Shown here: piece by piece, positions 37,191-47,210 of the stretch
How positions within the stretch are numbered: position 1 is the first letter of the stretch
How the letters are laid out: each line of letters starts with the position of its first letter
NCBI GenBank assembly: GCA_027924585.1
Contig: BSBM01000059.1
Location: 6,200,001 to 6,264,000 of the forward strand
DNA length: 64,000 nt
DNA from: Larix kaempferi
Lineage: Eukaryota > Streptophyta > Pinopsida > Pinales > Pinaceae
Reading direction: 5' to 3'
Program-made: the position numbers and the translations under genes
The notes under the pieces: generated by a model
Database searches by the model: none
Told to the model about the DNA's origin: nothing
Seen by the model: the letters and a program-made list of their open reading frames with translations, nothing else

Positions 37191-37211
37191 ATTGACATAT
37201 CTAGTGCAAGA

Positions 37212-37643
37212 TGTTTCATTGACAGAACAAGTCAAGGAAATCCTGGGAGGTGTAGAGCTGGAAGTGCATTGTTTCTTTCACATTCCATTGGTTTCTCTTT
37301 CAAAGTTGGGGTATGGTAAGGGTTATGATAATTAAGCAGAAATGAAGGCCTTGGAAGCTCTGTTCAGAATTGTAGTGAAGAAAGGATTGGCCTTTGGGTT
37401 TATGGATATTCAAAGTTGATAATTGAATGGGTATATATGTATCTTCAATCAGTTCTTGATGAGATAAAGCTTCCAATTGGGAGATTCAAATTCATTTCCT
37501 TCACTCCTCTATATAGGGAACACAACATGCGGGCTAACAGTCTCTCAAAGCATGGTTCAGAAGCTTCTGAAAAATACATGGTTCTAGTAGGACACAGGGA
37601 GGTTCAGATGGTTCGACAATGGATGAGAGTTGTTTATGACTGA
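37212..37643 (+). pseudogene. LINE-type RNase H domain relic
   Basis: Three frame-broken segments in order resemble the plant RNase H-like domain (RVT_3) found at the 3' end of plant LINEs. First comes DRTSQGNPGRCRAGSALF, equivalent to the DGas.GNPG start with the first catalytic Asp. Then AEMKALEALFRIVVKKGLAF with the catalytic Glu, followed by FMDIQS with the next Asp. Finally LIEWVYMYLQSVLDEIKLPI and YREHNMRANSLSKHG. In the last motif the usual AD.LSK reads ANSLSK, so the final catalytic Asp is Asn. Two or more stops or shifts separate the segments (for example before 37340 and at 37398). This is a dead element. Confidence 0.7.
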
Positions 37644-37902
37644 CAGGCTAAATGGTTTCTGTATACATGTCTTGTTTCACTTGTGAAATGTAACCATTTG
37701 TCTCCTTGAAATATAAAGTTGAGATTTTTTCCTTGGAGAAAAAGGTAGCATTCTAATTCTTACATAAAGTTTCCAAGAAACGCATGAATGAATGTCTCGT
37801 GTGATTTTCACCAGTCCCAAAGTATCAATCTGTATTCTCTATTCACAATAATGTCAAGCAGCCAAATAATCAAAGATAAAGAATGCATAGGTTGTGTTGT
37901 AG

Positions 37903-38283
37903 AATACAAGTGACTCACCAAAAGCCAACTGCTATATAAACTCATCAGTCTTGATAATTAGCCAATTATTTGGGGTAACTTTGGAAGCCGTTAAAAATTC
38001 AACAGCCTCTAACAAGCAATCAATACCCTATATGATACAAACATTTCACCATCTCCCACTTAACTGAGAGCCAATGCTTCAGGCAAGCACAAATACAAGT
38101 GACTCACCAAAAGCCAGCTGCTATATAAACTCATCAGTCTTGATAATTAGCCAATTATTTGGGGTAACTTTGGAAGCCATTAAAAATTCAACAGCCTCTA
38201 ACAAGCAATCAATACCCTATATGATACAAACATTTCACCATCTCCCACTTAACTGAGAGCCAATGCTTTTGGCAAGCACAAAT
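37903..38283. repeat. Tandem duplication, 189 bp unit
   Basis: Two almost identical copies start AATACAAGTGACTCACCAAA and end near CCAATGCTTYWGGCAAGCAC. The very low divergence points to a recent event. Confidence 0.88.
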
Positions 38284-39098
38284 GGTACAGCTGATGAAAG
38301 GGCCTTCAGCTTTTGACATTTTGAGACTTCCTCTAATGGGGGAGATCGAGTAAAATGAACCCATAACCTACAAGTTGAAAGATCAATCATCAGAATCTGA
38401 TAGAGGTATCAAAGAACATAAAAAAAGAACTTAAGGAGAAAATAGCAGTGTTGCAAAATGAGCTGCTATGGTACCTATCGGTGGGTAAGGAAGTTGTTCT
38501 GGTGTAAGTGGAAGGAAGGCAGCACTCAGGTCAAAGGAGTGCGCTATGTATGCCCAAATAAATGTAGCGCTCACCACGCTTTCATCTTTGTGCTACCCTG
38601 TATGCCCTAAGTTTATTAGTAGATAAATAGGAAAAAGAAGAGGGAAAGACAGGAGCAGAGCCATTAGCACTAGAAAGGGTGGTGGTTTATGTAGCTTCAG
38701 TAAGCAGATTCTAGCTCTGCCACCATAATCAAGCCTTTAGTCCCTGTACTCTTATGCACAGTTATGTCATTCTCTATATTTCTGGCGTGCAACCTAGTTA
38801 TGTTTGTCTCAAAACATTTTATATGTTACTCAAAATAACTTGGCTCAATGATTCTCAAGAACACAAGACTTGGTCCTTCAAGAAATGGTTTGCAAGCAGT
38901 CCTCTGCAATGTGGTCTTGATCCCTCCCTTTGGAAGCCAAACTGTTACTATTACAATCAACACCAAATGATATCCTCTAGATGATGAAAAATTCACAGAT
39001 CCTTGGACATGATAATTTTGTTAATTTGGGAGAAGTTTCAGTACCAAGATGAAGTACCAATGGCACAATCCTTTTCTTGTGTAACCTTTTTAACATTT
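38284..39098. other. Intergenic DNA, nothing assigned
   Basis: No recognisable gene. It lies just 3' of the Copia gag relic on the minus strand and may contain decayed pol or LTR sequence that I could not identify. Confidence 0.35.
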
Positions 39099-39885
39099 TT
39101 AGTCTCTTCTTTTTCCCTGTTTTATGAAATCTTGACTTCCTTGAATATCTGCAATTTCTTCATGAATGTGAGTGCCTGATTGTTCCATTTGACTGCCACT
39201 CTTTCTTTTCCAGACTTTGTTGGATTCCTTCTTGGACTTGTGTGAGACATTTTCTCTTGTCAATGGAAATTTTGATTTTCTGCAGGTTTGAGCTTTATGA
39301 CCAAATGCATTGCACCTGTAACATCTTACTGTGTAGCAGAATCTTGCAATGTGTCCAATAAAGTTGCAACTCCGACATCTTATCATGTTCTTGTCATTTC
39401 CATAATTTCTTCTCCTAATTTCCATAATTTCCATTCCTAATTGAGTCTTGAATTGCCTGATCTCCTCATATTGTCTTTTGGTGATCTGCCTCAATTTATG
39501 AATTTATTGTAGTTCTTTTGTGAGTTCAGCCTCTCGATACACAATAACTTCATCAACTTCTTCAATCGTATGAGAGCAATCATCACATTCTGAGTTATTA
39601 CAGACAAAGTGTTCAGGAGAGCCTTTACCTTCATGGTTGATTGAGTTTTGCATCAAGTCTCTGATAGTAATGGCTTCAGTTTCCTATCCTTCGGATGAGT
39701 ACAGATCCTTTAGTTTGTCCCAAATCTATTTAGCTGAGACACATTGTCCTACCCTTTCTTTGACGGGATCATGTAATCCATCAAATTAACCTTAAATCTC
39801 CATAAATAACTTTGTATCCTTGAATCAGGTAATCCGTCAGATTAACCTTAAATCCCCATAAATAACTTTGTATCCTTGTAGCTTG
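39099..39885 (-). pseudogene. Copia gag relic with two CCHC zinc knuckles
   Basis: The intact 131-codon frame (39494 down to 39099) holds two CX2CX4HX4C knuckles: residues C40, C43, H48, C53 and C58, C61, H66, C71 counted from its first Met. Upstream, in the same frame but broken by stops, are VKERVGQCVSAK, IWDKLKDLYSSEG and AITIRDLMQNSINHEGKGSP, typical of the UBN2-type Gag of plant Copia elements. Three or more stop codons lie between 39500 and 39760. A ~57 bp segment (AATAACTTTGTATCCTTG on the plus strand) is duplicated in tandem at about 39781-39880. No protease, integrase, RT or LTR was found beside it. The product would have been a nucleic-acid-binding capsid protein. Confidence 0.8.
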
Positions 39886-42800
39886 GTGGATTAGCTCAAT
39901 CAGTTCAAACGTATTATTTCAAGGTAGAGTTCATCATGAAGTCTCCAGTTCTAATCAATCTAAGCCCCACAGGGTTACTCACTCTTATAGTGGTTGGCAG
40001 TTGAACCACCCTCCATCAAGATATTCCAGGGAAATGGGGGGTGCTAGTAAGGTTTTCCTTGGTTTTTAAAAGTGTTTGTGTGTGCACACGCATATTATTT
40101 CCATCCCCAATCTGTGGTCCACTGAAAAATTCAGTGGTATGATCTAGCCATTCCGAACATCCCTTCCCCTATTTCCGCAGTTCCAGAAAATCGTGCAACA
40201 TAGACCATGACTGTGGGTGAAGCAATGAAAACCATTAAGTGTCATTTGGGGAATGCCCTGGACAAATAGGGCATGGTTGGGTGATCTTGTAATAATCCCA
40301 ACCAGCTGGAGATATTGTAACATCTAAGGCCAAAGAGAAAAATCTAGTGATGGGTATCTAACAGCTCAACCCAGAATCAAAGGTGTATATGTGCTGGAAC
40401 AAACCAGTGCATGTAAAACTCATGTAAGGGGAACATGTCCCGAGGGTGTGGGAGGGTGTGCATTGTCAGACTGCCATGATGTCCTCTTCATCTCTGGCCA
40501 GGGTATCTATAATATGCTTAACCCCCCAATATATGGGCAAGAAAGAGAAATGACTAGTCTAGTAGGATTGGGACTGGATATGGTCCATAAGCTCTAGCAT
40601 GTATGAGTGATCACCTCACTACAGGAAGACACATCTTAAGGTTTCAATATCATAAAAATCACAGCACTGACAAATTATATCTTCATATGAGATATGGTAG
40701 TCAGTCGAAACCCGAGGCCAGTGGGAACAAACCCTCAACTGGCCAAGCAAGATCCTCGAATAGTATGCCTAGCGAGTGTAGTCAAGACAAACAATGGGGT
40801 TTCCCATTAGCTACAGAAAGTGCTCAGAGTGGATGACCATCTTAGGCTATTGAGAAAACACAAAGCAATCTCACTGACAAAATGATTTGTAAGATTAGAA
40901 ACGACCCTCTTAAGTCATATGAACAAGCACTTGTATACAAGTTTTCTTTGACCGAGCGCTAAAGCAAAAAAGAAACAGGGAACGCTACCTACAATATTGT
41001 GACGGTAAAAATTTAATGAGTGACAAAGGCAGCAAGGTCCATGGACAACTATCCATCACAAGTTGGCGAAAATTCAAACAAGTAATGTGGCAAAGGTATT
41101 ACCTGAGGAGTTATGCAAGAGCACTGCAAGTAAAAAGTTTATTTTTGAGATAGATGGTAGGACAAAATGCCATGGAGCGAAGCGATTTCTACTGCTACAT
41201 ACTCAGTCTGAAGGTTTCTGATAATACTTAAGTGAATAGGTGAACTACACGTGTCAATCTAAAAGGGGTTGGATCTGTTCAAGATTTGGAGTTCATGTAG
41301 GCTTATAGCAATCTAAGAATCTAAGTGTATGAATGGGGGGAAACAGAGGATTCTGAGGCATTCTGAGGACGAGAATGAATGTATTACATCATCAATTAAA
41401 ATCAACTACATCAAACATGTGATGACAATAGAACAACAAATTCAAGAAAGGTCAACAAATATGATATCCACAAAACTCTGCTTTATATTATAAGACCATC
41501 CATGATACAAAAGTATAATATCAGACTTTACAAGCAGAGATGCTTTGAGTTGAGTCTTAAGAAGCATTATGCTGGACAAGTCTTGTTAGATCGCTCAAGA
41601 CAACCATCTTGTTTTTCCAGGTTGTAGCTTGCTTGATGACTTATGTTAATACCACCAGTGAATTCGTAGATGAATTCCTATCTATCGATCACAATGATTG
41701 ACATTTTGGTTCCATAATGGTTATTATTTTGTTGCAATGGTTCATTTTCCGTATTGTTTTGTTGCAATGGTTCATCTTCCGTGCTATTTTACATTCTGGA
41801 CATTATGACAAGTTGGAGAAATACAATTAGGTCTGTGGCTTGGCTGTATCTGAGAGCCATGGGACTACAACTACAGTCATGGAAGAAACTATAACGACCA
41901 TAAAAGTTAACTGGAAACTAGCAACCCACAACAAATTATTGATCAACAAAAAGGACCATATATCCAATTACTATCACCCAATTCAAGGCTCTACGATGCC
42001 ACCAACTTTGTGGTCAGGACAAACTTTTGGGGGAATATATTTCAACTTGGAAACAAAATTTAAAAAAACTAAACTAAGGCAATACGAGCTCCGTTTACAC
42101 TGGCTCCTTTATGTGTGTACCATATTCTGTTTCTTAGCCTTAAATATGTACGATTGCAGGCATACCTCTAAAATCCACCATTGTTGGACATGCATAGTAT
42201 TTCATCATTCTGAAGATATAGATTTGTTCTTTTGTCTATCAGTATTAAACCTGTTGATAGGTCATCTAACTCTATATGGAGAGTCGATATCAATCACAGT
42301 AGAACATGGAAACTTATACTTGCATAACTCTAATGGAAGGAATTATTCACAGAAAAATATATCTAGAGAAAAATGCCACACACGGGCAAAAAAATTCCAG
42401 GCAACAATAAAATCAAAGCCAATGAGTTCATATATCAGCTTATCTGGAACGGATTAATGACAAATGTCATGAAATTCCAGGCAACAATAAAATCAGAGCC
42501 AATGAGTTCATATATCAGCTTATCTGGAACGTATTAATGACAAATGTCATGCATAGGTATCCATAAATCAACATTACCCCATTTCAAAACAAACCATACA
42601 TGGCATTCTTTTATGTCTAGTAAGAAATCTAGCCTGCAAACATCCATTTTGTAAAGCTTTTCATAATAAAAGTGTATTTATAAGTTAATATCATAGAAAC
42701 CTCTTTGATTGTAAACATTCAAAGGGTAATAATCTGAACATGCACATAATGATGAATACCATACTGAAGACATGGTCTAGCAGAAACATAACAATAACCA

Positions 42801-43130
42801 CAGAGAAAGTAAAATGTAGATAGAAAACCTAGACAAACTGTGATAATTGACCCTTAAAACTGCATCTCTATATTTTACAAACAAAATCTCACCCATGATA
42901 ACAAACATGTATAACTTCAAATGAATATAAGCAATTTTAACCTAAGCAAGGATCCCATTTTACCCTTGAAAACAAATAATAATAAAGTCATCTAAAGAAT
43001 AAGAGACATTCGGAATCAGGCAACATACATTTAAATGTATTGCAAACAAATCTCAAAATTGGAACCTTTCGAGAAAGAACAAAGGGCATGCCATAACATA
43101 TTACTAGCATTGCACTATACTAAATGAAAA
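39886..43130. other. Intergenic DNA, no gene recognised
   Basis: No family could be assigned. A plus-strand frame at 41840-42457 (205 codons) has a composition typical of AT-rich chance frames (many Ile, Lys, Asn, His) and no domain. The segment 42392-42551 is a recent tandem duplication. Further exons of the DNA ligase fragment to the right were searched for here and not found. Confidence 0.4.
42392..42551. repeat. Tandem duplication, 80 bp unit
   Basis: Two copies start AAATTCCAGGCAACAATAAA and end GACAAATGTCATG. They differ at only a few bases. Confidence 0.88.
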
Positions 43131-43151
43131 TCTACCTTCATAAAAACTTAC

Positions 43152-43562
43152 CTTCCAATAAAATCTACAATATCTGGAAACTTCCCAGTATTACACTCAG
43201 CATTCCGACTGTAAATCTCAACAGACTCATCTCCCATGTAGTGAATCTACCTCCACATATTTGGAAAAAATATTAAATCATCAGAACTGTGAGTGAACTA
43301 CAACATAACATAGATGGCCATCATCCCAAAAAATCTTACTCGTGCACGCTCCCCATCATACTTATACTCACAAGTAAATTTCATGTCCTGAAATTTATCC
43401 AAAATCTCCAAAACTCCTTTTGTAGGTTTGGCCAACATAGGACCAACAAGAACCCCCGAGGTAAATGTACAAACTTCAGGCAACTTGAAAACACCCACAT
43501 CAAGCAAAGCAGGAACAATTTTATCATATATTGGCAAGACTGAGTATATTTGCTTGACTATC
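43152..43562 (-). CDS. LIG1: DNA ligase 1 (ATP-dependent), two exons, partial
   Basis: Exon 43562-43340 encodes IVKQIYSVLPIYDKIVPALL, then VGPMLAKPTKGVLEILDKFQ and FTCEYKYDGERAR. This is the end of the DNA-binding domain and the start of the adenylation domain of eukaryotic DNA ligase 1, including the catalytic lysine motif KYDGER (motif I). A GTAAGATT donor follows. The next exon, 43246-43152, is joined in phase 0 after a GGTAG acceptor and encodes IHYMGDESVEIYSRNAECNT plus GKFPDIVDFIGR (motif III region), ending at GTAAG. The enzyme seals nicks and joins Okazaki fragments in the nucleus. Both exons are open and strongly family-like. No other ligase exon was found within the window on either side, so this is either part of a gene with very long introns or a captured or duplicated fragment. 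LIG1 identity is clear; functional status is not. Confidence 0.85.
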
Positions 43563-43699
43563 CTGCCAGCCTTCACATTAACATATATAAAAATGAACAA
43601 GTTATTATTCAAATTCAATGCCAAATGTGATAGCTCATTATGCACTGACTTGAAATAAAAATTACCAATTCTCACAAGCCAAAAATAAAAATGCACCAG

Positions 43700-44920
43700 G
43701 ACAACATAGTTTCTCTGAATGATAAAATGCTTTCACTCTAGCGCTCCATGAACGCTCTACTCTGGTGCTCCATGATAATGTGCGCCTCAACATTCTACTC
43801 TAGTGCTCCATGAACCTTCTACAACTAACTCTCTATCTTTTAGGATTATCTGGCTATGGAATCAATAACCCAATTCAAATGACAACAATCCTTATCATCC
43901 ATTCATTAGATCACCACCAAACTTTCCTAAACTCTTCATCTTACCCCTACATCTCTCCATGTCCAATCTAAGTTTTCAGCATCTACTGGGATTCTTCAGA
44001 TTCATTTTTGTCACTTCAATTTTAGCTGGAACATTCATATTTTTTCCTATAGTTTAAAACTTTGAATCCATTGTGACCTTTCATCTTCCGTGGCATGCTC
44101 TCAGTCATGCAATCACCATTCCATGCTCCCCTAGTGCATCTATGGACTTAGCTATTTCAAATATACCCCTGCATCACATATCTAATCATAAATATCAGTA
44201 TAGAGATGCTTGACAACAAAAATCCATGCTCACAGGAAGAATACTTTTAATTGTTGCTGGCAAGGATCCCCATGCAACATGCGGGAAGGAATGCACAAAA
44301 TGGAGTAAGTTGTGAATGATGAAACGAACTAAATGGTGAAGTACAAAGGAAAAAATTGAGAAATTTTAGTGTGGAGGGCGATGATGAAAGGTGCCCATGT
44401 GTACAATTAATGTCACTCTAATGGGATGTGAGGGTGCCATGTCTCCATAATCAATATGGAGATGTAGCATATCCTCATGAGGTAGATTGATATCACCAAT
44501 GTGTGGACCTTTTAATTGAAGGATTCAATTGATAATAGAAAATTTAATACATTGGAAAACATGTAGGGTTATGATAATGTGGATAAGTTTATGAAAACAC
44601 CTTGCCATAAGCAATGATCAAATATGAAAGGATAGTTCTAATTTCTACATTTCTTGGTCACTTTAAGTACACTATGTTCATTAAAGGAAGACAAGCTCCA
44701 TATAAGAAACCCTTCTATCAACAGACAAATCAACAATTTGAATTGGTTCATAGGACAAATGCATAGTCTTTTAGGATGTTTATTGTTTAGCCATTGAATT
44801 CCCCAAAGTTGGCTTTATTCTTCAACATATAAAGTTGTCTTTATTCTTCAATTGATGATTCAGATGCTTAAAAATGTGTTTTGTTGCAACAATCTAAGTC
44901 TATGATGGTTTTCTTTGCAG
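43700..44920. other. Intergenic or intronic DNA
   Basis: No exon recognised. A small triplicate around CTCCATGAACSYTCTAC and GTGCTCCATG occurs at 43740-43825. The upstream half of the SWIB domain that should precede the exon at 44921 was not found. Confidence 0.35.
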
Positions 44921-45040
44921 GACCCACTAGTTAAAGGGAAGATAATTTGTGATGCTAAACTTCAAAAGCTTTTGTCCTGTGAGAATTTTGTTGACATTCA
45001 AATGACAAAGTTGTTAGCTCCTCATTTTTTAAAAGGATAA
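44921..45040 (+). CDS. SWIB-domain exon, partial
   Basis: After a good acceptor (TTTTCTTTGCAG) this 40-codon segment encodes DPLVKGKIICDAKLQKLLSC and FVDIQMTKLLAPHFLKG, then TAA. The pattern DP..K..IicD..L..Lf.......f.m.KLL..Hfl matches the second half of SWIB/MDM2 domains, as in plant SWIB/GYF/Plus-3 proteins of the NERD type, which act in chromatin and small-RNA pathways. Helices one and two and the core YI...L.D lead-in are missing upstream, at least within 1 kb. It is either a terminal exon of a gene with a large intron or an isolated captured exon. The stop directly after FLKG is where such domains end, so a truncated protein is possible. Confidence 0.5.
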   Translation, partial: DPLVKGKIICDAKLQKLLSCENFVDIQMTKLLAPHFLKG

Positions 45041-46670
45041 CACTACAAATGCTATGGCTACTTGGAACTGTTTAAATCAATTCTATGACAAATTCATGAA
45101 TATCAAGACATCCAAAAGATTTGTTTGGGATGTTGTACTATAACATTTCCTTTTGAGACATTAAACGATTCTAGCACTATGCAATCATGATCTATGGTTG
45201 AGAGATTTGGAGGGCATTCAAATCAATATGCATGGATTATGGGTTCCTTTCTTGTGATGCTTGTCTAACTATGTTCTTTTTCTAGACAATTATTAACCAT
45301 TTGAATACTTTTCTTTTTCCAGGTGTTGTTTGACTGCATGTTTCCTATTCTTTTATGTTGTGATTACCAAATGCTTGGGTTTATCTCCTATGTTATAATT
45401 TATTCCAATGTTCTTGTGATTTTCATGTATAATGAAAAAAATTGAGATGGAATATTTTTCGAAGAAAATGCATCTTCTATTACACTGAATATACAAGAAG
45501 ATCACATCAAAGCGTAAATGCCTTTGGTTGATGTGATCTAGAAGCCTATATGCGTTTGGTTGATTGGAATAATGCACAAACAAATTTTTTCCACCTGGCT
45601 TTTAGTTTACTCATATTGTCTTTTCTTCCAGAATTAACAAATAAAAAATATAGCCAAAGATTGTGAAGTGGCTTACCTTGGTTTCCTGCAGGACCATGCC
45701 TCCTCAGGTGTGCCTCAGGTGTGACTTATTTCACTTCTCTGGTGGGACTCATGTTCAGCAAATAAACTGCTCTATGCACTGCTTCTGCCCAATATTTGTA
45801 TGGAAGTGAGTTTCCTTGCAACATACTCTTCACCATCTCTACTAATGACCTTCTACTTCCTTCAACATCTTTGTTTGCCTCTAGGTTCATGCCTATTTTC
45901 TATCCAGAGAACTTCCGCGGGATTTATTTTCTACTGCAGCCTTATACATCTTGAATACATCAAATGCATTTATTTGGTTTTGTCTTCTTTTCTTTGCCAA
46001 TACCACAACGTGCAAGGAAACTTTCATAAAAATATATGGATACCAACCCAGGTAAACTCTAAGAGGGATACACTCACTAAACTTGGCCAGATACAACCTC
46101 TCATAAACAGACATACCAAACAGTGTATTCAGAATTGTTTGGGTCACTTGGAATCGTTGGATTCTAATTCGGCTTAGTTAGAAAACAATACCACGCTGAG
46201 GTTGAAGATATTGGCCTCTTTAACTGAGAGTGAATCCCCCACTGCAATGATCTCACTCACTGCTGCAAATGCTTCTTTATTGATCTTGTTTTTATTTCAA
46301 GGTCGTGAAACCCTATCACTAGCGCTGAGGGTATTCTTGCCATTTTCTCCTCAGGGAATCTGGGCTTCTTGTGGAACTATGCATGTATTTAACCATCCAA
46401 CATTTTTTGAGCCTCAGAGAGATCATGCTTTCCAAAACAAAACTCGCACGCAAATCTATCAGAAGATGTTGTGGACTTTCGATAGGCCCATCTCGGCCAT
46501 AATCATCGCTGCAATTAAAGATTGAGGGAATGAATTGTCTATCTTGCCAGTTGATTGAATGACATACCCGACAAGTGAAGATCTAAGAGTCCACCGGTCT
46601 GCAAGGTTCAATATTTCCTGTGAGGTCGTTCCTCCTTGCCTTATATTCCATTCAATCGAAGTAACCAAAG
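45041..46670. other. Unassigned DNA between SWIB exon and MITE
   Basis: Frames on both strands around 45800-46525 remain open for 80-125 codons and are slightly more protein-like than the background, for example a minus-strand stretch with FGMSVYERLYLAKFSECIPL. I recognise no family and no consistent exon structure, so no gene is called. Confidence 0.3.
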
Positions 46671-46676
46671 AGGTAT

Positions 46677-47210
46677 CACTAGTACATATGGTCAAAATTG
46701 CCACAATTTTTCGTTGTAATTGCCACGATTTTTCGTTGTAATTGCCACGATTTTTCGTTGTAATTGCCATGATTTTTCATTGTAATTGCAACGATTCGAG
46801 TTTCATTTTTTCGTGGCTATCGTTTCGTGGATATAGGGACAAAGATTCACAGTCGTGGCAATAGCAACGCTCCCCATTGGCCACGTGTCACCTATACAAC
46901 AGTTCTCAGATCTTCAGAATTTGAAACCGCCCATGAATTTTCGTCGCTATATCGACGCACATCTTCTATAAATTTCCACACATATGCCAAACCTACCATG
47001 AAAGTGCGTCGCAGTATACACGAATCGAATCACTAACTTTCGTGGCAGGTTCAACATCTGCGTGGAAACATTTTCTATAGTTCCATGAATGTTCATCTCA
47101 GTATCCACGCATCGATTCTCTAACTTTCATGTCAGGTTCAGCATCAGCGTGGAAATATTTTCTATAGTCTACCTGAATGTTCGTCGATATATTGACCATA
47201 CCTGGAAGTG
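46677..47210. mobile_element. CACTA-type MITE with subterminal repeats
   Basis: The left end is CACTAGTACATATGGTCAA and the right end, read on the minus strand, is CACTTCCAGGTATGGTCAA. They match at 14 of 19 positions, with CACT and TATGGTCAA identical and in register. Inside the left end lie 4.6 copies of a 22 bp subterminal repeat, ATTGCCACGATTTTTCGTTGTA (46697-46800). Inside the right end lie two ~82 bp repeats around CTAACTTTCRTGKCAGGTTC (from about 47031 and 47113). These are hallmarks of CACTA (En/Spm) elements. At 534 bp with no coding frame it would be non-autonomous. The 3 bp flanks (TAT and TTA) do not match perfectly, so the target duplication is not confirmed. Confidence 0.6.
46697..46800. 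repeat. Subterminal 22 bp tandem repeat
   Basis: Four full units and one partial unit of ATTGCCACGATTTTTCG-TTGTA, at 46697, 46719, 46741, 46763 and 46785. In CACTA elements such subterminal repeats bind the TnpA-like protein; that role here is inferred. Confidence 0.85.

Noticed and set aside
41840-42457. 205-codon plus-strand ORF
   Set aside because: Lys/Ile/Asn/His-rich, no domain, no splice or regulatory context, and it runs into a recent tandem duplication. Most likely chance.
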